Shown here piece by piece: positions 12,067 through 21,734 of a stretch of DNA of 64,000 nucleotides (position 1 is its first letter; the number at the start of each line of letters is the position of its first letter). Source of the DNA: Mytilus edulis (taxonomy: Eukaryota; Mollusca; Bivalvia; Mytilida; Mytilidae); contig NC_092352.1 in the NCBI RefSeq assembly GCF_963676685.1, positions 28,167,117-28,231,116 on the forward strand, written 5' to 3'. Under the pieces are notes generated by a model, which did not search any database, was not told the origin of the DNA, and was given only the letters and a program-made list of their open reading frames with translations. The translations under genes and the position numbers were made by a program.

Positions 12067-12307
12067 CAGTGGCGGATCCAGCAGTAGGGTTCCCGGTTGG
12101 AATCGCCCCTTTTGTGGGGTGATCAATGCATTTGAATGGGGACATGGTTGGACCCCCCTTTCAAAACGGCTAGATCACAGGGGCTTGTTACAATTGCCGG
12201 GTTTACTATCCATACGAACCCCTAAAAAAACACTTGTTTTTTTAGGGGTTCGTATGGATAGTAAACCCGGCAATTGTAACAAGCCCCTGTGGCTAGATCT
12301 GCCACTG
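12067..12307. mobile_element. hAT-like non-autonomous element carrying a nested palindrome
   Basis: It starts CAGTGGCGGATCCAGCAG and ends GATCTGCCACTG at 12307. Its body matches 11601-11895 (GGGGTGATCAATGCATTTGA, GACATGGTTGGACCCCCC), but it is interrupted by the perfect foldback at 12177-12290. A further CTAGATCCGCCACTG at 12467-12481 marks another end of the same family, so 11575-12485 is a cluster of at least two tandem copies. Confidence 0.6.
12177..12290. mobile_element. Foldback element, ~56-bp arms, 9-bp target duplication
   Basis: The arm ACAGGGGCTTGTTACAATTG (12177-12196) and the following 36 bases to 12232 are repeated exactly in reverse complement from 12235 to 12290, leaving a 2-base centre. 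Both sides carry GGCTAGATC (12168-12176 and 12291-12299). In the paralogous element at 11870-11890 the same place reads GGCTGGATC once, so this is a clean insertion. There is no coding capacity. A 9-bp duplication would fit a Mutator-like transposase; that is inference. Confidence 0.8.
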
Positions 12308-12684
12308 ATGTGTTTCAGTTCTGACTTGACTAGCTGAGACAGATCCAGCCATTTTTAAAAGGGGATCCTAACCCAGGACAAAGGGTCAGTTCCAACTGAT
12401 ATCCATATCCAAATGAATTGATCGTCAACAAAAAAGGGAGGTTCAACCTCCGGAATCCCCCCTCCCCTAGATCCGCCACTGACCAGAGACTTGATCTGTT
12501 AATGTGTACAAACCTGACGTAAAATTATGTACTATTGAATAATAAATAATATCACATTACCTCCAAAAATCAATAACTGTTACAGTACATTTCACATGTT
12601 TCAATAATCCAAAAACGATGTTTATGTAAGAAGTTCCCGCGCAAATGTCATGTGTTACCGAAACGGGAAACGCACAAAAGAATA

Positions 12685-13073
12685 GACCACTTTCGAGTTC
12701 ATCCGTCACCGGCAAAAACTCGTCAATTATGCACGCCTTTATGACGTCATTTACCAGATAGAGGGGGTCGCCTGTATCCCTGCACTATTTACGTTCATCA
12801 AGCGTCTTAGTGATCGTCTTTGTGCAGGATAAACTAGAAATAATGGTTGCTCTGTAGGTACTTACTGACAATTCCCTAATGACAGCAGTGTTGATTGTCA
12901 ATTTTGAGAATTCAATTTGCCGAACAATTCGTATAATATAGAATTATAGTTTTCCAACCACTCGCTCAACATTGGAAGGGAAGTGACGACGCCCCAAAAC
13001 GCACAAATGACGGTGATAAAAGCGCGTATAATTGACGAGTTTTTTCCGGTGACGGATGAACTCGAAAGTGGTC
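12685..13073. mobile_element. TA-flanked MITE with ~57-bp inverted ends
   Basis: The left end GACCACTTTCGAGTTCATCC (12685) continues through GTCACCGGCAAAAACTCGTC. The right end is its near-exact reverse complement ending GGATGAACTCGAAAGTGGTC at 13073. TA lies outside each end (12683-12684, 13074-13075), which suggests a Tc1/mariner-type or other TA-targeting source. The ~275-bp centre has no transposase frame. Confidence 0.75.
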
Positions 13074-13075
13074 TA

Positions 13076-13849
13076 TTGTAGGTGCATGTTGTCATTCGCA
13101 TTCCGATTAATTTACACAGTTCAATAAAATATATATGTTAACATTATCTATATTGGTTCTGAATTTAGTTACTAGATCAGAAAAATGATTTGTTTCTCGC
13201 AGACAACACAAAATAATATACATATTAACTCGACACTTAATCTAAACATCCCTACAACAAAATGGGACGACCAAACAGATTTCCTAATTTTGATAAAGGT
13301 GAAATATGTAGAATAAGAATTGTGCACTCTGGAATAAGATCATAAATAAAGCCCCATATAAAGTGTAAACCAAAAAAAAAATAATGTATGAAATCATTGT
13401 TTATTACATCTGCTTGCATAATAATATTGAAGTTGAAACTAACAACGATCAGGTGTATCCTGTCAACCCCTGAAAAACATAATATTGTCTTCTTGACTAC
13501 TTCCGCAAACCGTGGTCTGGTAAAATGATATATTGTTATAGTGTATGTTAATTATAGAACCGACTTTTTTTAATTCGTTGTTTCTTTCATTTTAACATTT
13601 GTGTGCGGAATTCGTGGCGTGTTGCAGAATGAAAATCCGTCCAACTTCTCAAGCGAGTCTAACGTTAACTTCATGCATGGTGAAATTAGGTATTGTCCAT
13701 CTTTGTTCAAATGTAAAAATCAGCCTATACCATTTTAAAATAACAAAACTAAATAATATATGAAAATATTGTGGATTAATTCAGTGTGCAATGATCAACC
13801 CTTTAAATTGTACATGGCACAAGTACACTTTTGTTCTGGCGTTTGAAGA
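13076..13849. other. Intergenic upstream of the 14.4-kb gene
   Basis: AT-rich, with no repeat family or exon recognised. It probably contains distal promoter sequence of the gene that follows. Confidence 0.35.
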
Positions 13850-13973
13850 ACTTTTTCTGAGGCACCGCTGCTGTTTATGACGTCGTATGGGAACAAGTGA
13901 ACAAATAACGTAACAATAAACAATTATGCAAGGTTGGAAACCGAAAATACAAGAGGCTGTGTTTGAGTAGTAG
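13850..13973 (+). promoter_or_regulatory. Probable promoter and noncoding first exon of the 14.4-kb gene
   Basis: A CRE-like TATGACGTCG lies at about 13878. A strong splice donor, TTTGAGTAGTAG followed by GTGAGTT, ends a putative exon at 13973. The matching acceptor is AATTTTAG ending at 14415, 16 bases before the start codon. The transcription start is not visible from sequence. This exon is inferred only from splice signals. Confidence 0.4.
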
Positions 13974-14431
13974 GTGAGTTATTTAGTCGCGATAGCCTTG
14001 GTTTTGACTTGAAAATGGACCACTGCAACATTCATATTGTAAAGTAAAGTTAACTTGGCCGTTATTTACGCAACTTCCATTCCCGGATATTTATTTTCTC
14101 TTTATTGTCTGTTTTATAGAGTGTTTCAATTCCCCGCCTTCTGTTTTTGACAAGTTGACAATATATCTCTACCAATTATCTTCATGTTTCGAATTACTGT
14201 CATTTGTATTGCTCCACAGAGAAACTAGTCAATAACAGTAAAATGAACAATTATCAAAATGACGCATATATGAAGCTGTATAATATTTTAATAAAAGAGA
14301 GTGCTCTGGTCATGTATATGTTTTTTACTCATTTGATCCTTTTGATAGATATCAAAATGAACATAATATAAACTTTTGCAAATTGCATTTATATTTATAA
14401 ATATCTAAATTTTAGAAATGATTCAAAGAAA

Positions 14432-15043
14432 ATGACACACAATCATGTTTATTATTATGGTGGATGTTATCCTGTTCAAACCAGACTTGTTTCACCGAAG
14501 CAAGCATCGACATCGACAGATCTGCGGGACGAATCAAGTGATGGAACTAGTATGGATATGAGAAATCTTAATGATTCGGAAACATACAAAATGGCCAGTT
14601 ATCATCAGAATAGACTACAAAACTATAATGAATTTCAAGAAGAGCCAGCACCGAATAATCCGAGTTCCTGTATGGATAACAACAAGCGTGTGAAGTTAAC
14701 CCACATGCCACGAGATTCTAATGGTTCATATGAAACTTCAACTCAAAGTAGTTTTTCTAGATCAGACGATAGTGATATGGAATTCGAAATTTATCACACT
14801 TCCCTCCTGAAAAACGCATTTGCACCATGTCCACTTCAAGTTCCTCTAGAGGACAACTGTTTTTGTCCGCGTGCAACATCAACACCAACAATGTCACCAG
14901 AAAATCCCAAAAGTCTTTCAAACCAACCAATCAGAACAACAACGCAGAGAAAACCTGCTAAACGTAAATTACAATTCTCTTCCGAAGATGACGAAGCAGT
15001 GTATTACTTACAAGCAAAATATTTCAACAACCATGAAAACTGA
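14432..15043 (+). CDS. Uncharacterised disordered protein, 203 aa
   Basis: This is a single long coding exon that I do not recognise. The protein is low-complexity, with many S, N, T, D and E residues and no membrane segment or signal peptide, and it looks mostly disordered. Near the C-terminus a basic patch, KPAKRKLQF (about residues 173-181), could be a nuclear localisation signal. RKLQF also fits an R-x-L-x-F cyclin-docking pattern. It is followed by SSEDDEAVYYLQ, an acidic and aromatic tail. A cluster NAFAPCPLQVPLEDNCFCP (127-145) holds three cysteines. The start ATG at 14432 is preceded by an acceptor-like AATTTTAG at 14415, and the frame is open back only to a TAA at 14369, so a first noncoding exon is likely. 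AATAAA at about 15430 may be the polyadenylation signal. It faces the 384-aa gene on the other strand. A role as a nuclear regulator is only a guess. Confidence 0.6.
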   Translation: MTHNHVYYYGGCYPVQTRLVSPKQASTSTDLRDESSDGTSMDMRNLNDSETYKMASYHQNRLQNYNEFQEEPAPNNPSSCMDNNKRVKLTHMPRDSNGSYETSTQSSFSRSDDSDMEFEIYHTSLLKNAFAPCPLQVPLEDNCFCPRATSTPTMSPENPKSLSNQPIRTTTQRKPAKRKLQFSSEDDEAVYYLQAKYFNNHEN

Positions 15044-15767
15044 TAGTATTTTTTTAGGTGAACAATTTATTTAAAGTTTTTTAAACAACAAATCATGTAG
15101 AAAATTCAAAATAATTTGGAAAAAATGATGGTTCAAATTTATATTTTGTATTCATATTTCATAGTATTTATACATTTTTAATGCTCTAATGAAGTGTAAT
15201 TTTATGTATATTGATATATATTATATTTGATATTTAAAATAGTGTCTTTCTGTTTATCGCATTGCAAAAAGGCGGATAAAATCACCACTGCTTGGAGAAA
15301 TGAAATCATGACTGATCAGTTATTTCGGGCATATTTTATAACGTCACAAATTATCAGATAGCAATTATTTGACATGAAAGTGACAAATTGACAACTTTGA
15401 TCCCTAAAAATGTAAAATTAAGTTACTTAATAAAGTTCTAAAAGTGATATAAATATTAAACGTGGTGTCGAAATTAACCTGTCATCATAAACAAAAATAT
15501 GAAAAAAGCCATCGACACTTCGATGCTGTTGATTTCGGTGCAATATTCCAAGTATATTGATTCCTTTAAAATTTTAATACTAGAATCATCTTAACGAATT
15601 TTAAACCTAATTCTTAAAGAGCTATACAGAGACCCCCCTTTTTTAGTGTCTGACAATTTGCCTCACAGAATGAGAACCACATAATTCATTTGCATCATAG
15701 TTGAGTGTTTGCAGTGTGTAATAAGTTTTCAATATTTCTGTACAGGTATCAAACGACAGTTGACATT
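15044..15767. other. Convergent intergenic region / 3' UTRs
   Basis: The stop codons of two facing genes are 724 bp apart. The left part is very AT-rich with AATTTATTTAAAG and TATTTATA strings (AU-rich-element-like) and an AATAAA at about 15430 serving the plus gene. No clear minus-strand polyadenylation signal was picked out. Confidence 0.45.
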
Positions 15768-16922
15768 TCACTCTGCTGTTTCGCTATAGTCGTCGTCGGT
15801 ATATTCCCAATATGATGAGCCAGTAGAGGAGGTATACGATGACCAATCAGAGTCTTCAAAACTACTTGGTTCTTCGTCAATTTCTGAGAAAAAGCGCGGG
15901 GTTTCCGAATAATAATTAGATTCGGCGATTGGAGAATTAGAAATGCTGGTTGAAGCAAACTGAGACGTTTTATCTTTCATACTTTCCAAAACTGCTGTAG
16001 CTGAAGGTTTTGTAAAAGTTGAAATTAGATCCATCTCATTTTCTCGTGTTTCGTTTACCACATTCTCTAATTTTAACCTATTTGTAACAGATTTTGCACT
16101 GCCATTTCTTGAAAGTGAACTGTGTGGTTTTATTGCACTGAGCCTTCGTTTATTCAAATCCTTTATTCCTTTCCCATCGCTATGGTTCCAGGTAGGCATA
16201 CTATCTTTTCTGAGACTAACAAGAAAGCTTTTTCTTAATTTCCTACTTTTCTTAGTACTATCAATATCCGGTGCTGGTTCAGATGAAAGAGCTATGGCGC
16301 TTTTGATCATTTCTAGCCTATCATTATTGAGAGGTGGAGAGCTTTCCTCATGGCGGGAAACAACAGACGGACATGAACGTTCAAAATCTTCTTTCCATTT
16401 TCCGATAAAGATATGTCTATCCTCTTTTGGCAGTTTAAGAATCACTGACAATGGTACAGATGTCTGATCCTTCTGTTTGGTTTTCTCATATTTCTCTTTT
16501 CTTTTGTATTGGTCGTGAATAGATGGAAGAGGAGGAACATCTGAGAGTCTTGAAAATACCGTCGGTGTAGAAAATGAGTCATATGTGCACGTGCTTCTAC
16601 AAATGTCGGGAAATACACATTTCTGTTTCACACGACCATCTCCCACTAGATCAAATCGCTTTGTGCCTCTTCTAGCAGCTCTCGCTTCTAGTCCATTAAA
16701 ATGTATCGTTTTTTTGGATTCCCTCAATGGTAGAAACTCGCTATAATAAACGTTATAAATCTCTTGTTGTACTCTGTTCATGTTTCGTTTGCAAATGTTG
16801 TCCAAATCGTTTAAATTGTTCTGCAAATATCTAGCATGTACCATGTTTCTATGATGGACTCGTAATATTTTCTCACTCCCTGCCATAAGATCAACGCTTT
16901 TGTTTTTACTTAAAGACTTCAT
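15768..16922 (-). CDS. Uncharacterised protein, 384 aa, basic N-terminus and acidic C-terminus
   Basis: This is the longest uninterrupted open frame in the window and reads as a single coding exon. I do not recognise the family. Residues 1-90 are rich in K, R, N and H, contain a likely helical stretch (RNMVHARYLQNNLNDLDNI) and include EARAARRGTKRF (about 79-90). The middle is proline- and charge-rich, with a conserved-looking SVILKLPKEDRHIFIGKW (about 158-175). Then comes a basic KKSRKLRKSFL. The last 35 residues are acidic and S/Y/W-rich, with a DDDYSETAE end. There is no signal peptide or membrane span. The ATG at 16922 follows an in-frame TAA about 40 bases upstream, so the start is well bounded unless an upstream exon exists. 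No transposon homology is visible, so it is taken to be a host gene, possibly lineage-restricted. Confidence 0.65.
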   Translation of the reverse strand: MKSLSKNKSVDLMAGSEKILRVHHRNMVHARYLQNNLNDLDNICKRNMNRVQQEIYNVYYSEFLPLRESKKTIHFNGLEARAARRGTKRFDLVGDGRVKQKCVFPDICRSTCTYDSFSTPTVFSRLSDVPPLPSIHDQYKRKEKYEKTKQKDQTSVPLSVILKLPKEDRHIFIGKWKEDFERSCPSVVSRHEESSPPLNNDRLEMIKSAIALSSEPAPDIDSTKKSRKLRKSFLVSLRKDSMPTWNHSDGKGIKDLNKRRLSAIKPHSSLSRNGSAKSVTNRLKLENVVNETRENEMDLISTFTKPSATAVLESMKDKTSQFASTSISNSPIAESNYYSETPRFFSEIDEEPSSFEDSDWSSYTSSTGSSYWEYTDDDYSETAE

Positions 16923-17247
16923 ATTAACTAAAATGGTACCAAAAAATTCGTATTATTGATAATGTTTACATTTAAATGCTCTGCATACATGTATGTTAAT
17001 AATGTACACATTTCTCAAACGATTGTTAATAAGAATAACTGTGAATAATTTATCAAGTTATACCACTTTTGTTTATTATAATAGATTAATTTTTCACAAT
17101 AATGTTGTTCACACATTTAGCAATACACAAACCAGACAGCAATCCTGATCTTAGTTAAATCACACCATATAGGAGAATTAAAAAATCTTCATATAAGTTG
17201 ACGCAGTATAACTTCTGTTAATGACGATAAACACATAATCTAAGATA
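16923..17247. other. Intergenic
   Basis: Upstream flank of the 384-aa minus-strand gene. No TATA element stands out in this AT-rich stretch, and no repeats were recognised. Confidence 0.35.
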
Positions 17248-17586
17248 TCATGAGTGTAAGAAGAAACATCGTAACTTTAACCAAAATGCTTTACTGTCGA
17301 CTTGTTTATCAATAAATACAGGAATCTTTTCAAACAATAGATATCCTTTATATATCGTCCTTGGTGTCACCCATAGCCAAAACAATGTCACTCTTAACTG
17401 CCTTGAGATGCATGCATATAAGTAAATATCCGATATGGAAAAGGACATATTGTAATATTGAAAATAAAAGGATGTTGTATAATTCGTAACACCAAACGCG
17501 GCATAACGCGCAATGAAAAAAATTAAAAGCATGCAGAGGAAAGCGCTTTTATTACTGTTCTTCATCTGAAAGCCACAGTGAGCCAT
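17248..17586 (-). CDS. Possible small membrane or secreted protein (weak)
   Basis: A 112-codon frame whose second methionine (about residue 8) directly follows GGCTTTCAG, an acceptor-like sequence. From that methionine the product begins with a hydrophobic stretch, SAFLCMLLIFFIARYAAFG, that resembles a signal peptide or anchor. NYT and NMS glycosylation sequons follow, then further hydrophobic aromatic segments. No family was recognised. Against it: the composition is simply AT-rich, the frame has no recognised homologue in the window, and an adjacent AT-rich frame on the other strand is nearly as long. It may equally be chance. Confidence 0.25.
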   Translation of the reverse strand: MAHCGFQMKNSNKSAFLCMLLIFFIARYAAFGVTNYTTSFYFQYYNMSFSISDIYLYACISRQLRVTLFWLWVTPRTIYKGYLLFEKIPVFIDKQVDSKAFWLKLRCFFLHS

Positions 17587-18555
17587 TCAATTTGGAGCCA
17601 AAGCTCTATCTCACCACATTACATGTTCAACACGGTCCATTGAAGCAATAATTTTAACTGAACTGTTTGCATGATGTTTGTCATGTTACTTAGCTGTGGG
17701 TTATTGTTGAAAAATCGTAAATCATATCTGGCAAAGAAGCAGATGCATAAGAGTCGCTTAGTTATCAAAAGTATGAATACGCCTTTACCGTGTAAAAATA
17801 AAAGAGCAAACATCTACGGACTCCACAAAGAGCGAGATGCAAACTTTGTTCGTATAAAGGAAAATAAAGGATGATATATATCAGTTCTTGACACAAAATC
17901 ATTACACGCACATAAAATTCACTCAAGGCAAAGGAACATCACTTTTCTTAATGCTGTTCTAAGTATCAATGTCTAAGTGTTTACCAACTATTTTAACCTT
18001 AGCTACAGCATTTTCTCACTATTCGGGTCTAAATACTTATCATTTTTATCACACTAGGCTAATACTGCGAATAGTAATTTTGTATGAAGCTATTTTCTTA
18101 TTTTAGTGGAATAAATATACATGTATATATATATATATATATATGTGTGTGTTTCATTTGTTTGCTAGCAGCTTTCCCGTTAGCATGTATGAAATTTGCC
18201 ACTGTACGTTAAGCAATCAACAATCAATCATTTGTTTACGATAGAGCGTATCACAAACTCTGGTATATTGAATACTCGGTCAAGGTTTGTCATCGAACAA
18301 AATTCATCAATGGAACTTATCGTAGGAAGCATGACAGATGCCATTTGTTAAACATGTATTGCTTGCCCTTCCGAATCACATATGTTCTGACATTAGACGG
18401 GTTCTGTTTTGTATTTTGTAGACTGTATCTTTTCTTAATAATTTTGTCTATACATTTTCAACTAGCCTATGACATTTAGTGATAGTTTAATCGGGCAATC
18501 GAAAATGTCAAAACTGTAAAACTTATTTGGAAATTTATTGGTCGTGTACATATTT
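17587..18555. other. Intergenic
   Basis: A TA dinucleotide run lies at about 18121-18145, followed by GTGTGTGT. Near 18215 the string AGCAATCAACAATCAATCA resembles the AATC-rich tail of the SINE at 63535-63780, but too little is left to call. No gene is supported. Confidence 0.4.
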
Positions 18556-19305
18556 CAGTGGCGGATCCGGAAATTTTCATGAGAGGCCCACTGACTGCCT
18601 AAGGTAGCATAACACAGTTAGGAGTTTAGTTTCGCATTTTGGCCCCGTGAATTTTTCAAATATGAAAGTTATTGTGTAATAAAATTCATGTTTAGACAGC
18701 TGAGTGCTAATTTAGCCTTCAAAGATGGTTAATAAGTGCATCAAGATTATTTTTTACATGATTTATGGGCTATTTTCTGTTTGACAATCCGTATTTTAAT
18801 AGCTAGACTGGCCATCAACACGAAGTTTTTGACGCAATTTTACAAAAAAAATGAGATGAAAGACATATGATTTTCATTGGATTTGGTGAATGTTATATGT
18901 ACACAGTTTCAGAAAAGATACTGCTTCAAGCGATTGAAATTCCATCTCCCCCCCCCCCCTTTTTGCACAATTTTAAAAACAAATAAATGGAGATTGTTGC
19001 CATGGATACACCTAAAAGAAATTATATTTTACCATTTAATATACTGGATATAAAATCTATGGAAGATTCTGATTACATACATATGCACATATATGACACA
19101 AACAGTAAGCTTGATATTGCAAGAAAGCAATGAAAAGGGGATGGTAAAATTTATAAGGGCAAATTATAATATTTTTTCCTAACTGTTTATTGCTACCTGA
19201 GAGGGGTCCGCTCCAGTCATGCCTCATTGATTCCCTATAAAATCAATAAAAAATTGTCACACAAAAAGGGGGAGGGCACACTATGCCCCCCTAAATCCGC
19301 CTCTG
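18556..19305. mobile_element. CAGTGGCGGATCC-ended hAT-like element, ~750 bp
   Basis: The left end is CAGTGGCGGATCCGG (18556). The right end, TAAATCCGCCTCTG (19305), is its reverse complement with three changes. Near the right end AGGGGTCCGCTCCAGTCATG matches part of the 9314-9553 element. It is larger than the other copies because of 500-600 bp of AT-rich centre, including a C run at 18947-18960. There is no transposase frame. Confidence 0.55.
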
Positions 19306-19668
19306 TTTTTCGTATTTGGGATTTAATTTCTCAAAACTAAAAACGAATGCATGCAAATATTAAGTCATATTTTGTATTCACGCAAATGGTATTACAGCGT
19401 AAATTTGTGTTAAAACTGTTCCTGTATAGAAAATATGAACACTTTAATAGCAATAAGGGAATATCAAAACTAACCGATTATTCCGCTGCAAAATGGATGA
19501 TTAGCGTGAGAATCTATTAGTTCGTTTATTAACTTTAAAATGAATATTGCTGTCATTTTCATTTTACTAATGTGCTTTTATTTCTCTGAACAAAGAAAAC
19601 CAATTACCAACGGCAGATCGTTAAATTAGTTCCTGTTGAAGGTAAACAGAACTTTGTTACAGGTATTC
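19306..19668. other. Intergenic / 3' flank of the small membrane protein gene A
   Basis: No repeat family was recognised. It probably holds the 3' UTR of the gene that ends at 19669 on the minus strand. Confidence 0.35.
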
Positions 19669-19944
19669 TTATGAATAAATATACAACAGACAGAGCACTG
19701 TTATTAATATAACAAGAATAATCCAAAACACTATTCCGTTATCCTGTATTGATTCAGTTGATACATCGATCTTTGTTTTCTCCTCTATTTCTAAAGGCAT
19801 CTGTCGAACTGGCCTCTGGCGTCTCTGTCCTCTCATTTGTTTCAATGATGCTTTTATTCTTACGTAATCGTTGAAAGTGATGCTACTCCGACGTCGGTCT
19901 CGACGGAAATATTGTACTGACGAATCTGTTTCATTCCCGTTCAT
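19669..19944 (-). CDS. Small tail-anchored membrane protein A, 91 aa
   Basis: This is the paralogue of the gene at 21735-22019. The protein starts MNGNETDSSVQYFRRDRRRS, continues with NDYVRIKASLKQMRGQRR, and ends in a single hydrophobic segment, IVFWIILVILITVLCLLYIY (about 71-90), one residue from the C-terminus. It has no signal peptide, so the layout is that of a tail-anchored protein with a basic cytosolic domain. RRRSSI is a good basophilic-kinase (PKA-like) site. The coding exon begins at 19959 after a strong acceptor, TTTTTCAG, 15 bases before the ATG, so the 5' UTR is split; a candidate first exon ends at 21555. The 35 N-terminal residues are about 85 percent identical to the paralogue, while introns and flanks are much more diverged. 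This argues for selection on the protein. The family is not recognised. Confidence 0.7.
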   Translation of the reverse strand: MNGNETDSSVQYFRRDRRRSSITFNDYVRIKASLKQMRGQRRQRPVRQMPLEIEEKTKIDVSTESIQDNGIVFWIILVILITVLCLLYIYS

Positions 19945-20340
19945 ATTGTAATGTCTTTCCTGAAAAAGATAAAATATAGATGATATATGTGAGAACCTAT
20001 TTAGACCGAAATGGCTGTGTTTGGAAATTTAAGTCTAATAACTTCCTTTTCTCTATGGAAGAAATTAAATGCTTCGTGTCATACTTTCTTAATTGAAATA
20101 TCGATTCATGTGTTATTTTGTTTTTTGTTTTCATAGATGATTAATTGTTGTTTGATTGATATCCAGTGGCAAATATCTCATACATTTTCAGAACGAAAAA
20201 ACAAACACTGACCTGTCCCCATGTGAGGTACTCAACTATTAAGACTAAATACTTTTAAAAAAAATCCAGAGGAGATAAAAACATTTAAACACATGTATAC
20301 TCATTCAAAACCATGTATTTTTTTCAGTCTAGTTAATATA

Positions 20341-20500
20341 AAAAAAGAAGATGTGGTGTGATTGGCAATGAGACAAATCTCCACAAAAGAACAAATGACA
20401 CTCATTAACAGCTATATGTCACCGTACGGCCTTCAATAATTAATTTAGCAAAGCCCATACCGCATAGTCAGCTATATAAGACCCCGAAAGTGCACTAATG
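20341..20500 (-). repeat. SINE-like repeat (family M2), minus copy
   Basis: GATGTGGTGTGATTGGCAAT, GAGACAAATCTCCACAAAAG, CACCGTACGGCCTTCAATAA and AGCAAAGCCCATACCGCATA form the right half of family M2 in reverse orientation (plus copy 7405-7668). Confidence 0.65.
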
Positions 20501-20618
20501 ACATATATATAGGAGATTTTTAAAAATTGGCAGGTATGTAATTAATAATTTGATATTAATAATAATAAAAAAAACAATAATGGGTTCTGTAAACAGGGTC
20601 TTATTTTATACTTTCATG

Positions 20619-21190
20619 AAAAGAAAGATGGACCTTCTACCAGCATACTAGTTTAAGCGCTTTTGTTTTCCATATACCGTACACCACTGTGGTCAGCACG
20701 TAAAAACCACTGATCATCGTATAGACATAGAATATTAAAGGAAAATATGTCAAAGAAATCAAGAATGGGTATAGTAAAAAAATCATAACAAAAAATAATA
20801 CAAAAATATGAAAAGAAAGATGGACCTTCTATCAGCATACTAGTTTAAGCGCTTTTGTTTTCCATATACCGTACACCACTGTGGTCAGCACGTAAAAACC
20901 ACTGATCATCGTATAGACATAGAATATTAAAGGAAAATATGTCAAAGAAATCAAGAATGGGTATAGTAAAAAAATCATAACAAAAAATAATACAAAAATA
21001 TGAAAAGAAAGATGGACCTTCTATCAGCATACTAGTTTAAGCGCTTTTGTTTTCCATATACCGTACACCACTGTGGTCAGCACGTAAAAACCACTGATCA
21101 TCGTATAGACATAGAATATTAAAGGAAAATATGTCAAAGAAATCAAGAATGGGTATAGTAAAAAAATCATAACAAAAAATAATACAAAAA
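20619..21190. repeat. 192-bp tandem triplication
   Basis: There are three head-to-tail units of 192 bp (about 20619-20810, 20811-21002, 21003-21190). I saw only one or two base differences between them, for example CTACCAGC against CTATCAGC. Because 192 is a multiple of three, each unit shows the same 61-codon minus frame, and each ends in a stop before the next. The final unit leads into a separate 87-codon minus frame (21024-21287) with several hydrophobic stretches. Neither frame shows family homology or clear splice context. The near identity indicates a very recent duplication, or an assembly artefact. Confidence 0.85.
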
Positions 21191-21554
21191 CAATTAACAC
21201 TAAAAAAGGAGTGGTACATGACCCTAGCGTTTGTTGAAATAAGTTGAAAAGTAAACTACCTTCCGTGCAGAGTAACAATGTCGACATTTGTTTTTGTATC
21301 GGTAAAAGGCTGTTTAAAGCTATAATATGTTATCTTTTTTTATTGACTCTAACCTTAAACATTTTAATTATGCATTATATTTCATGTTTTGTTATAAAAC
21401 TTTTTTTGTTGTTGTTTCTTCGCTGATGTGACTTTTTGTTATCATTGCAACTAAATCTCTTAACAATATTAGTAAATTTTCATTTAAAAAAAGCCGATGT
21501 TATTATATAATAACATAAAATTCCTGCTAATTAAAAAACATAAAACTTTCTTAC

Positions 21555-21734
21555 CACTGTTACATTCCAATATACTTAAGGCTTCCAAGAATAAATTCCA
21601 TTGTGTCGAGAATATTTAACAAACAAAGAATTTAGTAAGTATGGCGACAAGAATTTAATTAATCTCGGTTCCATCTCTCTCTTTCTGACCTTCCTGATGT
21701 AAACAAAAAGCACTTACGGACACTCGACTGGCAG
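21555..21734 (-). other. Candidate first exon of gene A and spacer
   Basis: A donor, CAGTG|GTAAGAAAG, at 21555 closes a putative noncoding exon that includes CTTGGAAGCCTTAAG. A similar string, CTCTTGGAAAGG, lies just upstream of the donor at 23856, which suits duplication of a whole two-exon gene. The transcription start is not visible. Another donor-like GTGTCC|GTAAGTG lies at 21716, just 3' of the stop codon of gene B. Confidence 0.35.

Larger units (their letters stand above)
19960..21554 (-). other. Probable intron of gene A
   Basis: It is bounded by the donor AACAGTG|GTAAGAAAG (exon end 21555) and the acceptor TTTTTCAG (exon start 19959), both on the minus strand. It contains an M2 SINE-like piece (20341-20500) and the 192-bp triplication (20619-21190). 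The pairing of these sites is inferred, without transcript data. Confidence 0.45.

Noticed and set aside
12062-12337. 91-codon frame on plus
   Set aside because: It reads through a hAT-like element and its nested palindrome; the arms encode each other's complement.
20653-21287. Repeated 61-codon frames and an 87-codon hydrophobic frame
   Set aside because: They arise from a 192-bp triplication in AT-rich DNA; no family match and no convincing splice context, so reported only as a repeat.
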